From contig DATLYW010000033.1 of assembly GCA_035574315.1 (NCBI GenBank), positions 1 through 64,000 on the forward strand: a stretch of 64,000 nt of DNA, read 5' to 3'. Position 1 is the stretch's first letter; each line of letters starts with the position of its first letter. A program made the position numbers and the translations under genes. The notes beneath the pieces are model-generated. The model saw nothing but the letters and a program-made list of their open reading frames with translations. It had not been told where the DNA came from and made no database searches. This document shows, piece by piece, positions 28,183 to 35,446 of the stretch. Origin of the DNA: Candidatus Zixiibacteriota bacterium. Its GTDB lineage: Bacteria > Desulfobacterota > Binatia > UBA9968.

Positions 28183-28211
28183 CTAACGGTATCGTGCCAA
28201 GGTCTTCTGGA

Positions 28212-28224
28212 TGCAAAAATTGCA
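28212..28224 (+). promoter_or_regulatory. Dyad 3 of the phased array
   Basis: Perfect inverted repeat TGCAA-AAA-TTGCA, centre 28218, the same 13 bases as dyad 1 and 42 bases from dyad 2. It is about 105 bases before the predicted transcription start of the candidate sigma-54 promoter. Confidence 0.45.
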
Positions 28225-28296
28225 TTGCTATCCTTCATCGATCTCTGGCCGCTGAAAATCCTGCGTTATTTCAGGTAGTTAGCTGCCCTGGGCGAA

Positions 28297-28313
28297 CGGC
28301 CTCGATTTTGCGG
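28297..28313 (+). promoter_or_regulatory. Candidate sigma-54 (-24/-12) promoter for the pseudo-receiver genes
   Basis: CGGCCTCGATTTTGCGG has GG at 28298-28299 and GC at 28310-28311 with exactly ten bases between, and keeps the GGC and TTGC blocks of the consensus TGGCAC-N5-TTGC. The rest of the -24 box is weak. Transcription would start near 28323, 64 bases before ATG 28387. Confidence 0.4.
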
Positions 28314-28386
28314 GTAGGGACCGGTAGTGGACGTCCTTGGTCCTCGGCGTCGACGAACCCCAACCCTGCGAGGTCGAAGAGGGCAC

Positions 28387-28809
28387 ATGCGCGAAGGAAA
28401 TCCGGAAAATCGAAGGAAAGTGCTTTTGGTCAACGGTCGCTCGGACACTTCGCTTCAGTCTGCGCTGGAGCGGGAAGGGTGTGAGGTCACGATCTGTGAG
28501 TCGCCTCAAAAGGCGTGGGGATTCGTCTATCCCGTACGGCCGCATCTCATCATTCTCCGGCTGGACGAGCCCGACCACGGGAGCGTTTGCGCGGTACAGG
28601 AGTGCCGCGCTCTGGCCGCCGGCGTCCCGCTCATATTAGCCGTCCGGCGCGCGCAACGCGAAGAGTTTGCGACGCGCCTCGGAGATTCGGGACACCGGTT
28701 TCTTCATCTCCCGCTGGAACCCGACGCTCTCGCGGAAGTTTTCGACGGCTTGCAATGCCCGCGTGGCAATAACCACGCCGGGTCCGGGCGCAGAAAAAGG
28801 GCGTTGTAA
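28387..28809 (+). CDS. Pseudo-receiver (degenerate response-regulator receiver domain) 1
   Basis: A 140-residue single-domain protein with receiver-like alternation: RKVLLVNGRSD (strand 1), VTICESPQKAWGFV, PHLIILRLDEPD (strand 3), VPLILAVRRAQ (strand 4) and RFLHLPLEPDALAEVFDGL (strand 5 and helix 5). None of the phosphorylation residues survive. The acidic pair is N16-G17, the phospho-Asp position is R58, and the KP Lys is Leu in LHLPLEP. The start could be an earlier in-frame GTG at 28327, but ATG 28387 begins just before the fold. It is followed by a paralogue. It probably acts by protein-protein contact. Fold call is by pattern only. Confidence 0.65.
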   Translation: MREGNPENRRKVLLVNGRSDTSLQSALEREGCEVTICESPQKAWGFVYPVRPHLIILRLDEPDHGSVCAVQECRALAAGVPLILAVRRAQREEFATRLGDSGHRFLHLPLEPDALAEVFDGLQCPRGNNHAGSGRRKRAL

Positions 28810-28850
28810 ACCGTGCCCGGGTCGGCGTCGATTGCGCAAAAGAAACGGCA

Positions 28851-29258
28851 GTGGCCGGGACAGCGCACCGAACGGTGAAGAGGAAGAGAGCAAGGATCAG
28901 GGTTCTGCTGATCGGCGAGAACGTCGACTTGTGTCTTTTCGCCGCTCTTCGCGAGCAAGGTTACGAGACGGCGGTCAGCGGGTCGTCGGACGACACCGAG
29001 CTTTTGGTTTCCTCGTTCAGGCCTCATTTGATCATCGTCCACGTACGGCATCAGAATCGGATCGACATGGCGACGTTACGGAAATGCCGCGCTGCCGCAC
29101 GCGGCGCTCCGGTGCTCGCGGCGGTCTCGGTTCCCGGTCACGAAACGACGCTCCGCGCTCTGGAGGAGGGCGCCACGTCTTTTCTGTCCCTTCCGATCGA
29201 GGGGGCGAAGGTCAAAAGAATCGTCGGCGGCTTGGTGGCCGGCCGCGGGCGAACGTGA
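28851..29258 (+). CDS. Pseudo-receiver 2, paralogue of the preceding gene
   Basis: A 135-residue protein of the same plan: IRVLLIGENVD, YETAVSGSSDDTELLV, PHLIIVHVRHQN, APVLAAVSVPGHETTLRALEEGATSFLSLPIEGAKVKRIVGGLVAG. The phospho-Asp position is H64, the first acidic residue is gone (G22-E23), and the KP Lys is Leu in LSLPIEG. The Ser at strand 4 and the EEGA segment keep the receiver signature better than in its neighbour. Start GTG 28851 or GTG 28875; neither has a strong ribosome-binding site. Both share PHLII and the LPxE ending, so the pair probably arose by duplication. Confidence 0.65.
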   Translation: MAGTAHRTVKRKRARIRVLLIGENVDLCLFAALREQGYETAVSGSSDDTELLVSSFRPHLIIVHVRHQNRIDMATLRKCRAAARGAPVLAAVSVPGHETTLRALEEGATSFLSLPIEGAKVKRIVGGLVAGRGRT

Positions 29259-29344
29259 TCGGGACGATTTGGCGTTGTCGTTTACCGAGAAGCTCATCGG
29301 CGGGTAGACGTCCATTGGAAGTGGGCCGAGACCTGGAGAATAAC

Positions 29345-29372
29345 GGTTTCTGGTTTCCGGTTTCTGGTTTTC
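29345..29372 (+). repeat. Short tandem repeat, four 7-base units GGTTTCT/C
   Basis: Four consecutive heptamers, GGTTTCT, GGTTTCC, GGTTTCT and GGTTTTC, stand in the 199-base gap between the pseudo-receiver and the next small gene. Similar low-complexity GGTTTC runs occur between genes in many high-GC bacterial genomes. No function seen. Confidence 0.6.
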
Positions 29373-29457
29373 ACATTGAACCGTGGAACCATTTGAACCG
29401 CACGGAGCGGCAGGATTCGAAGGTCTGGGCCACGAGCCGCGGTTCCGCGAATCTTCA

Positions 29458-29697
29458 ATGAAGGCGAAGGCGTCGCCGGGTGTCAGCACGGACCTCACCG
29501 GCAAGCGCTGCCGGGCCACGAGAGAGATCAGAAGCCATCAGGGGCGAGTCATGCGGTCCGCGGAGGGGACTATTTTGTACGTTGTTGAAAATTGTGGGCG
29601 ATGCCTGTTCAGCGTGGCGTGGGATCACGGTGTGACGGAGTACGCGTTCCCGTTCGAGATCGAGATCCTCGACGTCGATCGCGCCGGCAAGCCATAG
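29458..29697 (+). CDS. Small hypothetical protein (79 aa)
   Basis: ATG 29458 opens a 79-residue frame: a basic N-terminal third (TGKRCRATREIRSHQGRV) followed by a hydrophobic, probably beta-rich part, GTILYVVENCGRCLFSVAWDHG and AFPFEIEIL. The two Cys in ENCGRC could bind metal or form a disulfide. There is no signal peptide. The amphipathic beta pattern suggests a small barrel like those of SH3-type proteins, but I do not recognise a family. It is co-directional with the surrounding module. Confidence 0.5.
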   Translation: MKAKASPGVSTDLTGKRCRATREIRSHQGRVMRSAEGTILYVVENCGRCLFSVAWDHGVTEYAFPFEIEILDVDRAGKP

Positions 29698-29779
29698 AAA
29701 GGGAAAGCGGGAGCGGCTGGCCGGCCGGGGGTTCTCGAAAAGCGAAACACCGTACGTGAAAGAACGAGGAGAGGCGGTC

Positions 29780-29956
29780 ATGGACAGGGTAAGAGAGAGG
29801 ATTTTGGAACTTGCGGATATCATCGGTGCTCACGAGGGGCCATCCTCGAAAGTCGTCGAGGACGCCAAAGAGGAATTCAAGCGATATGTCCACAAATTAG
29901 ACGGTGATACCCAAAAGGAGGTCATGGAACGGATCCGTGGATTTGCGGGAGCGTGA
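29780..29956 (+). CDS. Small helical hypothetical protein (58 aa)
   Basis: ATG 29780 follows a GAGGCGG ribosome-binding site. The 58 residues are strongly charged and almost entirely helix-forming: MDRVRERILELADIIGAHE, then VVEDAKEEFKRYVHKLDG and KEVMERIRGFAGA. Two or three amphipathic helices joined by a Gly-Pro turn are likely. No family recognised. It sits 136 bases before the Pal-like gene, same strand. Confidence 0.5.
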   Translation: MDRVRERILELADIIGAHEGPSSKVVEDAKEEFKRYVHKLDGDTQKEVMERIRGFAGA

Positions 29957-30092
29957 CGAACGGGAAGGATTCGCGTCATTGCCCACGCAGATGAGGCGGC
30001 GCAAGGCTATTTCAATCTTTGGACGAAACATGCCCGAAGGCGCCGCCGGGCATGTCCCGAAGGAAATAGGTTTGGCTCAGGAGGTTGGAGAA

Positions 30093-30674
30093 ATGTACCG
30101 CGAACAGACCGGGGTTCCACAGGTGCCGGGAAGGTGTGCGCTTGTTCTCGTGATGTTGTTTCTTTTCGCTGGTTGCTCGCCGGAGGCCGCGACCAAGACT
30201 CCTCCGGGCGGCGTGCCGCAAAAGGCGACAACCGCTCCGGAGCGAGCCGCGGCCGCGCCGTCGAAGTCTTCGCAGCTGTCGAGCCTCGAGGCCCTGCAGA
30301 AGGGAACTTTGGGCGAGGGCAAGGACTCAGGCCCGCTTCGGGACGTCAACTTCGACTTCGATCGTTACGACCTTCGCCCCGATGCCAGGGAGATTCTCAA
30401 GGGACACGCGGCGTGGCTCAAGGCGAACCCCGGCGTTCGGGTGGAAATCGAAGGACACTGCGACGAGCGCGGCACCAACGAATACAATCTCGCGTTGGGC
30501 GCGCGGAGGGCGGAGACCGTGAAACGGTATCTCGTCGACCTCGGCATCTCGGCGGACCGCTTGTCGACGATCAGCTACGGGGAAGAGCTACCCCTCTGCA
30601 AGGAGCAAAGCGAGGCCTGCTGGGCAAAAAATCGCCGCGCGCGCTTTGTCGTCAAGACGGCTCCGGCAGCCTGA
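30093..30674 (+). CDS. Pal/OmpA-family peptidoglycan-associated lipoprotein
   Basis: A 193-residue outer-membrane lipoprotein. A hydrophobic signal (about 16-27) ends in the lipobox LFAGC with Cys28 as the lipidated residue. A Pro/Ala/Thr-rich linker reaches residue 80, and the OmpA C-terminal domain follows: DVNFDFDRYDLRPDAREIL, VEIEGHCDERGTNEYNLALGARRAETVKRYL, LSTISYGEELP and KNRRARFVV. These are the diaminopimelate-binding motifs of Pal. The start is fixed by AGGAGG nine bases before ATG 30093; in-frame sequence from 29904 is not signal-like. Outside a tol-pal operon, it is probably a paralogue recruited to this module. Confidence 0.9.
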   Translation: MYREQTGVPQVPGRCALVLVMLFLFAGCSPEAATKTPPGGVPQKATTAPERAAAAPSKSSQLSSLEALQKGTLGEGKDSGPLRDVNFDFDRYDLRPDAREILKGHAAWLKANPGVRVEIEGHCDERGTNEYNLALGARRAETVKRYLVDLGISADRLSTISYGEELPLCKEQSEACWAKNRRARFVVKTAPAA

Positions 30675-30694
30675 CCATCCGGGGAGGTAGGCCA

Positions 30695-31054
30695 ATGGCC
30701 GGCGAAAGAAACGGTGATTTCAGGCATATTCTACGGAAGATCCAAAAACAAGAGAGTCTGGCGGGCGTCGATCTCAGGAACCTGTATCTGTCGGGCATGG
30801 ACCTTTCCAACCTGGACCTGAGAGGCGCCAATTTCAAGGGTTGCCGCCTGAACCACGGCAAACTCATCTCGAGCGATCTGACCAATGCCGATCTCACGGA
30901 CGCAACGTTGGTCAACGCGAGCTTCAAAAAAGCTAATCTCACGGGCGCCGTTTTTCGCGACGCGATCGTTGCCGGAGCCGATTTTTCGGAAGCGCAAGGG
31001 TTGAATCCCGACGTCGTCAATTACCTGAAGGCCAAGGGAGCCACAGGGTTGTGA
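30695..31054 (+). CDS. Pentapeptide-repeat protein
   Basis: A 119-residue protein. From about residue 24 to 100 it has an A(D/N)LxX-type repeat: LAGVDLRNLYLSGMDLSNLD and LRGANFKGCRL, then SSDLTNADLTDATLVNASFKKA and NLTGAVFRDAIVAGADF. This folds into a right-handed quadrilateral beta-helix of about four coils. Such proteins act as DNA mimics or scaffolds; no specific target can be read. GGGGAGG precedes ATG 30695. It lies 20 bases after the Pal-like gene and 28 before the NifS-like gene. Confidence 0.85.
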   Translation: MAGERNGDFRHILRKIQKQESLAGVDLRNLYLSGMDLSNLDLRGANFKGCRLNHGKLISSDLTNADLTDATLVNASFKKANLTGAVFRDAIVAGADFSEAQGLNPDVVNYLKAKGATGL

Positions 31055-31082
31055 GGGTGCCGCGAGGGATTCGAGGCGTTGA

Positions 31083-32258
31083 ATGGAAGACATTTATCTG
31101 GACAATAACGCCACGACGAAGATCGACGACAGAGTCTTCGTGGCTATGCGACCTTACCTCACCAGCCATTTTGCGCATCCATCCAGCATGCATTCCCTTG
31201 GAGCGCGCGTGCGACAAAAAATGGAGCAGGCCCGGGATTCCGTAGCCGCCTTGCTCGGCACCGCGCACCCCGACGAGGTCGTTTTCACCAGCGGAGGCAC
31301 CGAGAGTATCAACACCGCAATCCAAGGGGTCCTGTCCGTGTTGCCGACGCGAAACCACATCGTAACCACCAGGGTGGAGCACGTTGCCGTCATCGCGGTC
31401 TGCGAGCGGGAGCGAGGCCGACACCGTCGCGTCACGTATTTGCGAGTGGATCGAGAAGGAATGCTGGACATCGACGAGCTGAGACAGTCGCTCACGGACG
31501 ACACCGCGATAGTCTCCGTGATGTGGGCGAACAACGAGACCGGCGTCATCTTCCCTGTCGAAGAAATCGGCGAGATGGTCAAAGAGCGGGGGATCGCATT
31601 CCATGTAGATGCGGTTCAGGCTGTCGGGCGGGTTCCGATAAACCTGCGGAAGCTTGCCCAGATCGATCTCCTTTCTCTGTCCGCGCACAAGTTCCACGGC
31701 CCGAAAGGGGTCGGGGCGTTATTCGTCCGGCGTGGGACGAAGCTTCGTTCCCTCATTGCCGGCGGGCCGCAGGAAGGATTGCGGCGCGCCGGGACCGAAA
31801 ACGTCGCCGCGATCATCGGGATGGGAAAGGCAGCCGAGCTCGCCTCGATCCACCTCGAGGAGGAAAACACTCGCGTTCGACGCCTCAGGGACAAGCTCGA
31901 GAAAGGGATCCGCGAGCGAGTTCCGGGGACGAAAATCAACGGTAACCCAGCCTGCCGTCTTCCTAACACAACCAACGTGACCTTCTGCGGCCTTGAGGCG
32001 GAGCGTCTGTTAAGAGAGATCGAACGGCGCGGGATCTACGCATCGTCCGGCGCGGCGTCCTCGGGGAGAGGCAGTCCTTCCCATGTTCTCACGGCCATGG
32101 GACTGACTCCGCGGGAAGCCCTTTCCTCGATTCGCTTCGCGCTCAGCCGCTTCAATACGGAGGAGGAAATCGACTATGCTACAAGTGTCGTCGCCGCCAG
32201 TGCCAGGAACCTGAAAGCCGACGTCGCCGCCAGTTCACCGTCGGCCACCGGCGTTTGA
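31083..32258 (+). CDS. NifS/IscS-like PLP protein lacking the catalytic cysteine
   Basis: A 391-residue fold-type I aminotransferase-like protein closest to cysteine desulfurases: IYLDNNATTKID at the N-terminus, FTSGGTESINTAIQG, WANNETGVIFPVEEI, FHVDAVQAVGRV and the PLP lysine in SLSAHKFHGPKGVG. In desulfurases the mobile loop reads SSGSACTSG with the persulfide-forming Cys. Here it is SSGAASSGRG, with Ser326 (codon TCC, 32058-32060) at the Cys position. It cannot form a persulfide by the known mechanism. It may be a PLP enzyme with another reaction, for example lyase or aminotransferase chemistry, or a regulator. No IscU or NifU gene is near. It closes the signalling/stress module. Confidence 0.88.
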   Translation: MEDIYLDNNATTKIDDRVFVAMRPYLTSHFAHPSSMHSLGARVRQKMEQARDSVAALLGTAHPDEVVFTSGGTESINTAIQGVLSVLPTRNHIVTTRVEHVAVIAVCERERGRHRRVTYLRVDREGMLDIDELRQSLTDDTAIVSVMWANNETGVIFPVEEIGEMVKERGIAFHVDAVQAVGRVPINLRKLAQIDLLSLSAHKFHGPKGVGALFVRRGTKLRSLIAGGPQEGLRRAGTENVAAIIGMGKAAELASIHLEEENTRVRRLRDKLEKGIRERVPGTKINGNPACRLPNTTNVTFCGLEAERLLREIERRGIYASSGAASSGRGSPSHVLTAMGLTPREALSSIRFALSRFNTEEEIDYATSVVAASARNLKADVAASSPSATGV

Positions 32259-32332
32259 AGCCGCCACGACGTGAGTCTAGAGCGGCTAGCCTGAGATCGG
32301 AAACGACGCGAAGAACCCATATCAGGATGGTC

Positions 32333-32352
32333 GAGCCTGCGGCTCCTTTTCT
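32333..32352 (+). terminator. Weak terminator-like hairpin after the NifS-like gene
   Basis: GAGCC-TGC-GGCTC (32333-32345) is a five-pair stem followed by CTTTTCT. It lies 75 bases after the stop at 32258, in a 236-base gap before the convergent amidohydrolase gene. The stem is short, so this is tentative. Confidence 0.3.
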
Positions 32353-32494
32353 CCTGGTCGCCGGCGAGACGATTCCTCCAGCAATCTCCTCGTTCCCCGT
32401 TTACTAGCGAGCGCGTAAGTATATCAACATCGCATTATGGCGGCCCGCGACGGCGCCTTCGAATCCCGTTGCTTCGCGCTCCGGTCGGCCGTTG

Positions 32495-33622
32495 CTACAC
32501 GTCGGCGTCGTTTACCCCGTAAAGCCTGACGCAGTTGTCCCACAGAATCTTTCGGCGCGAGGAATCCGGGAGATCCTCGATTTCCAAGAACTCGTCCAGC
32601 GCGTGCGGAAAATGGGCGTCGATATGCGGATAGTCGGTGGATATCACGATATTATCGTCGCCGATCCGCTTGACGACATCGACGACGAGGTACTCATCCG
32701 GGTCGACGGAGACAAAGCACTGCTGCAAGAAATAGTCGCTCGGTTTTTTTGACAAAGGGACGTCTGCAAGCGGGCCATGAAGCTTGGCTCGCTCGTCCAG
32801 GCGATAGAGCAGCCACGGAAGCCAGGCGCAGTTGCCTTCAAGAAACGCCACGCGCAGCTTCGGGAATTTTTCCAGCACGCCCCCTGCACAGAAGCTCGAG
32901 ACCGCCAGAATCAGCTCGACCGGGTTTCTGAGCGCCAGGCCGATGATGTTGCCGTTGGGATGGTCGTAAAACTTGTTCGCGACCTGGTCCTGATTGGGGC
33001 GCGCCGGTGGATGAAAACAAAGGGCGACGCCGAGTTTTTCGATCTCCGCCCATAAGGGGTCAAAGAGACGGTCGTGGATTCGCTTCCCGTTGATCGGCTC
33101 GGGACAGAGGGAAAGCCCGACGGCCCCGAGCTCGTTTACCGCGCGCCGAACCTCGTCGACCGCGAGATCGACGTCGTGAAGCGTGATGAGGGCTGAAGCC
33201 TTGAGCCGCTTGGGGCTGGCTTTGCAAAAATCGGCGATCCAGTCGTTCCAGGCCCGGCAGAGATCGTTGGCGTACTGCGCCTCAAAAGTCTCGTCGCAAT
33301 GCAGAGGCGAGGTCCGGAAGAGCACGGCCACGTCCAATCCCTCCATGTCCATGGCCTGGATCTGTGAGACGGCGTCGTAGTTACGCTGAAGGGCAAAGCC
33401 GTACCGGCTCTCGACAAGTTGCTCCCCGTACTCCAGCAATTGCCTGCGCGGTCGGAGCAACCTGGTGCCTCCGATCTTGAATTGCGGGCGGCCGTGCCGG
33501 GTCCAGCCTTCGGCCACCGGGATACGCTCTCCCCAAACGGGGTTCATGTACCTGACGTAGAGGTCCGGAGCGTCGTAGACGTGCATATCGCTGTCAAAAG
33601 CCCTGAAACCGTTTTTAGCCAT
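32495..33622 (-). CDS. Amidohydrolase-2 family protein
   Basis: A 375-residue TIM-barrel metal-dependent hydrolase or decarboxylase of the ACMSD/gamma-resorcylate decarboxylase group. Visible are FDSDMHVYDAPDLY in the first strand (DxDxH in place of the usual HxH), CFHPPARPNQ with the central metal His, AFLEGNCAWLPWLLYRLDE and VISTDYPHIDAHFPHAL with the last metal Asp. ATG 33622 follows AGGAGAC at a good distance; an in-frame start at 33643 is less likely. It is downstream of the M24 gene with 25 bases between. Substrate unknown; family members cleave C-C or C-N bonds of carboxylated aromatic rings. Confidence 0.85.
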   Translation of the reverse strand: MAKNGFRAFDSDMHVYDAPDLYVRYMNPVWGERIPVAEGWTRHGRPQFKIGGTRLLRPRRQLLEYGEQLVESRYGFALQRNYDAVSQIQAMDMEGLDVAVLFRTSPLHCDETFEAQYANDLCRAWNDWIADFCKASPKRLKASALITLHDVDLAVDEVRRAVNELGAVGLSLCPEPINGKRIHDRLFDPLWAEIEKLGVALCFHPPARPNQDQVANKFYDHPNGNIIGLALRNPVELILAVSSFCAGGVLEKFPKLRVAFLEGNCAWLPWLLYRLDERAKLHGPLADVPLSKKPSDYFLQQCFVSVDPDEYLVVDVVKRIGDDNIVISTDYPHIDAHFPHALDEFLEIEDLPDSSRRKILWDNCVRLYGVNDADV

Positions 33623-33647
33623 TGGAGTGTCTCCTTCCGGCAACCGG

Positions 33648-34892
33648 TTAGATCCGGATAAGCTGCGGGGGAATTTTATTGAGGTTCCGCGAGCCGCTCT
33701 CCGTAATCACGAACGTGTCGGCCAGGAAAAGGCTCCTCGTTTTCTTCTTGTCGACGAGGTGCATCTGCAGCGTGAACATCATGCCGGGTTTGTAAACCAG
33801 CTTGTCTCCGTCATCGAAAAGGAAGCGGTCCTCGGCGTTCGTCGATCTCCCGAAACCGATCTGGGGCTCATGGCGCGGGTTGGCGCCGAGCATGCCCTGC
33901 AGAAAGCTTCCGTAAAACTCGTATCCCTGCTCATGAACAAAGCTCGCGGCCGCCAGGGAATCCAGGCTGCTCTTGCCCGGAGCCAGCGTGGGTATAAGGC
34001 GTTTGTAGCCTTCCAGTGCGATATCGAACATCTCTTCGATTTCCCTGGTCGGCTGTCCGGTCACCATCGGCTTGCCGGTTTGCGCCTCATAGCCGTTGTA
34101 GAAGATGCCGACTTCGTTATTGATGAAGTCGCGCGGGCCGATCACGCGATCCACGGGTCGCGGCCGCTGGTCATTGATGTCCGGATCGTCCATCGGCGCC
34201 GATGCGAGCTGGATCATTCCCATTTCACCGCCGGCTTCCAGAACCGCCCGGTGCGCGATTCCAAAAACCTCTCCCTCGGTCATTCCGACCTTCGTTTTCT
34301 CGGCGATCGCATTGATCGCGATGTCTCCCAACTCCGCGGAGCGTTCAATGGCGGCGATCTCTTCCTCGCTCTTGAGCAGGCGGAGCTTGATGAATTCCCT
34401 GGTCACGAAAACGAATTCGGCCTGGGGCAGCTTCGACGTGAAGAAATCCCAATGGTTCTTGGGAATGGAGGTGAAAGGATCGTATTCGACGATTCCCACC
34501 CGGCCCCGGTCGTAGCCCCTTTCCTGTACGGTTCTCACTATAGCGCTCAGAACGTTCGGCTCGCCGACGATGACTTCTCGCACTGCAGTTCTGGCCAGCA
34601 TCCCCTCGGCCAGCGAGTGTCCCGGCCGTACGATCAGGCACGGGTCGCCTTCCTTGGGGAAAAAGCAGTAGTTGGCCATCTCGGCCTTTCCCATCATGTT
34701 CGTCACATAGCGGATGTTAAACCACAACCGGCCGTAGGCGGCCGAACCGCCGATGATCAGCAAGCAATCGAGCCCCAGCTCGCGCATCATGCTCCTGATG
34801 TTGCGGTGTCTGCGCTCGTATTCGGCCCTGGAAAATCTCGGGTAAGGAAAACGTTTATGCATTCGCGCGAGCTCTTCTTCACCGATCAGCAT
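33648..34892 (-). CDS. M24-family (creatinase/Xaa-Pro peptidase fold) protein without metal ligands
   Basis: A 414-residue two-domain protein: a creatinase-N domain (about 20-165) and a pita-bread domain (about 170-410). In aminopeptidase P-like enzymes two Asp, one His and two Glu bind metals. Here the first Asp region reads NNEVGIFYNGYEAQ (E260, Q271 instead of two Asp), the first His region reads YGSFLQGMLG with no His, and the final Glu is Gln376 in FTLQMHLV. His341 in PRHEPQIG is kept. The pattern is like creatinase, a hydrolase of this fold that works without metal. GGAGGCGTC precedes ATG 34892. It forms an operon with an amidohydrolase, suggesting small-molecule amide or C-N hydrolysis rather than peptidase activity. 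Confidence 0.82.
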   Translation of the reverse strand: MLIGEEELARMHKRFPYPRFSRAEYERRHRNIRSMMRELGLDCLLIIGGSAAYGRLWFNIRYVTNMMGKAEMANYCFFPKEGDPCLIVRPGHSLAEGMLARTAVREVIVGEPNVLSAIVRTVQERGYDRGRVGIVEYDPFTSIPKNHWDFFTSKLPQAEFVFVTREFIKLRLLKSEEEIAAIERSAELGDIAINAIAEKTKVGMTEGEVFGIAHRAVLEAGGEMGMIQLASAPMDDPDINDQRPRPVDRVIGPRDFINNEVGIFYNGYEAQTGKPMVTGQPTREIEEMFDIALEGYKRLIPTLAPGKSSLDSLAAASFVHEQGYEFYGSFLQGMLGANPRHEPQIGFGRSTNAEDRFLFDDGDKLVYKPGMMFTLQMHLVDKKKTRSLFLADTFVITESGSRNLNKIPPQLIRI

Positions 34893-35446
34893 GACGCCTC
34901 CGTAATCTTGAAACGCGCGGTTTGCTTACGCGACGTACCAGGGACTTCATTGACTGATAAGCATCACCCGTCGAAAGAGAGCCGGGACCCGCGGAGCACG
35001 GGCACGGGAACGTAAAGCTCCCGTTGTGGCCCGAGCGGTCGGATGGCCCGGTCTCGGGGAAGATGGGGTGGCAGGGGTTCATGGAACTTTGTTCGGCTAG
35101 CTATCGAGGTGCAAGTTTTTTGTCAAGTCGGAATGTGTCTTCCTTGACACGAGTCCGGGGGAGTGTTATCCGGCTGAGGTCGCGAGGGCCTGACGGCCCG
35201 CGCGGGCAAAACAGAGCCGTCTCCCGATGTTTGGAACGAGGCGCTGTCCTCGAGATGGCAACTGTGGCGGTCGGGTCAAATCCCAAGGGCAGAGCGATCC
35301 AGCCAGTGGACGGGAGAAGCCCGAGGAGGCGGAACGGGCGGACCGGACCGTTCCGTACGGCGTCCAGCTCCATATCAAATCTCGGCGAATGCGCGAGGCA
35401 GGCGTTTGCGTTATGAAGATGTAGGGAAAAAAGGAGGGAAGGCGCC
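34893..35446. promoter_or_regulatory. Divergent intergenic region with a TTGACA inverted repeat
   Basis: No convincing gene lies in these 554 bases between divergently transcribed operons. TGTCAAG (35121-35127) and CTTGACA (35143-35149) form a 7-bp inverted repeat. Each arm contains a TTGACA -35 hexamer, one per strand, pointing outward. The -10 regions at the right distance (TAGCTA on minus, TATCCG on plus) are poor. A shared divergent promoter/operator is plausible but weakly supported. Confidence 0.3.

Noticed and set aside
28209..28224. Dyad 3 read as a sigma-54 promoter (TGGATGCAAAAATTGCA)
   Set aside because: The GG to GC distance is eleven bases, not ten, and two near-identical copies at regular spacing fit binding sites better.
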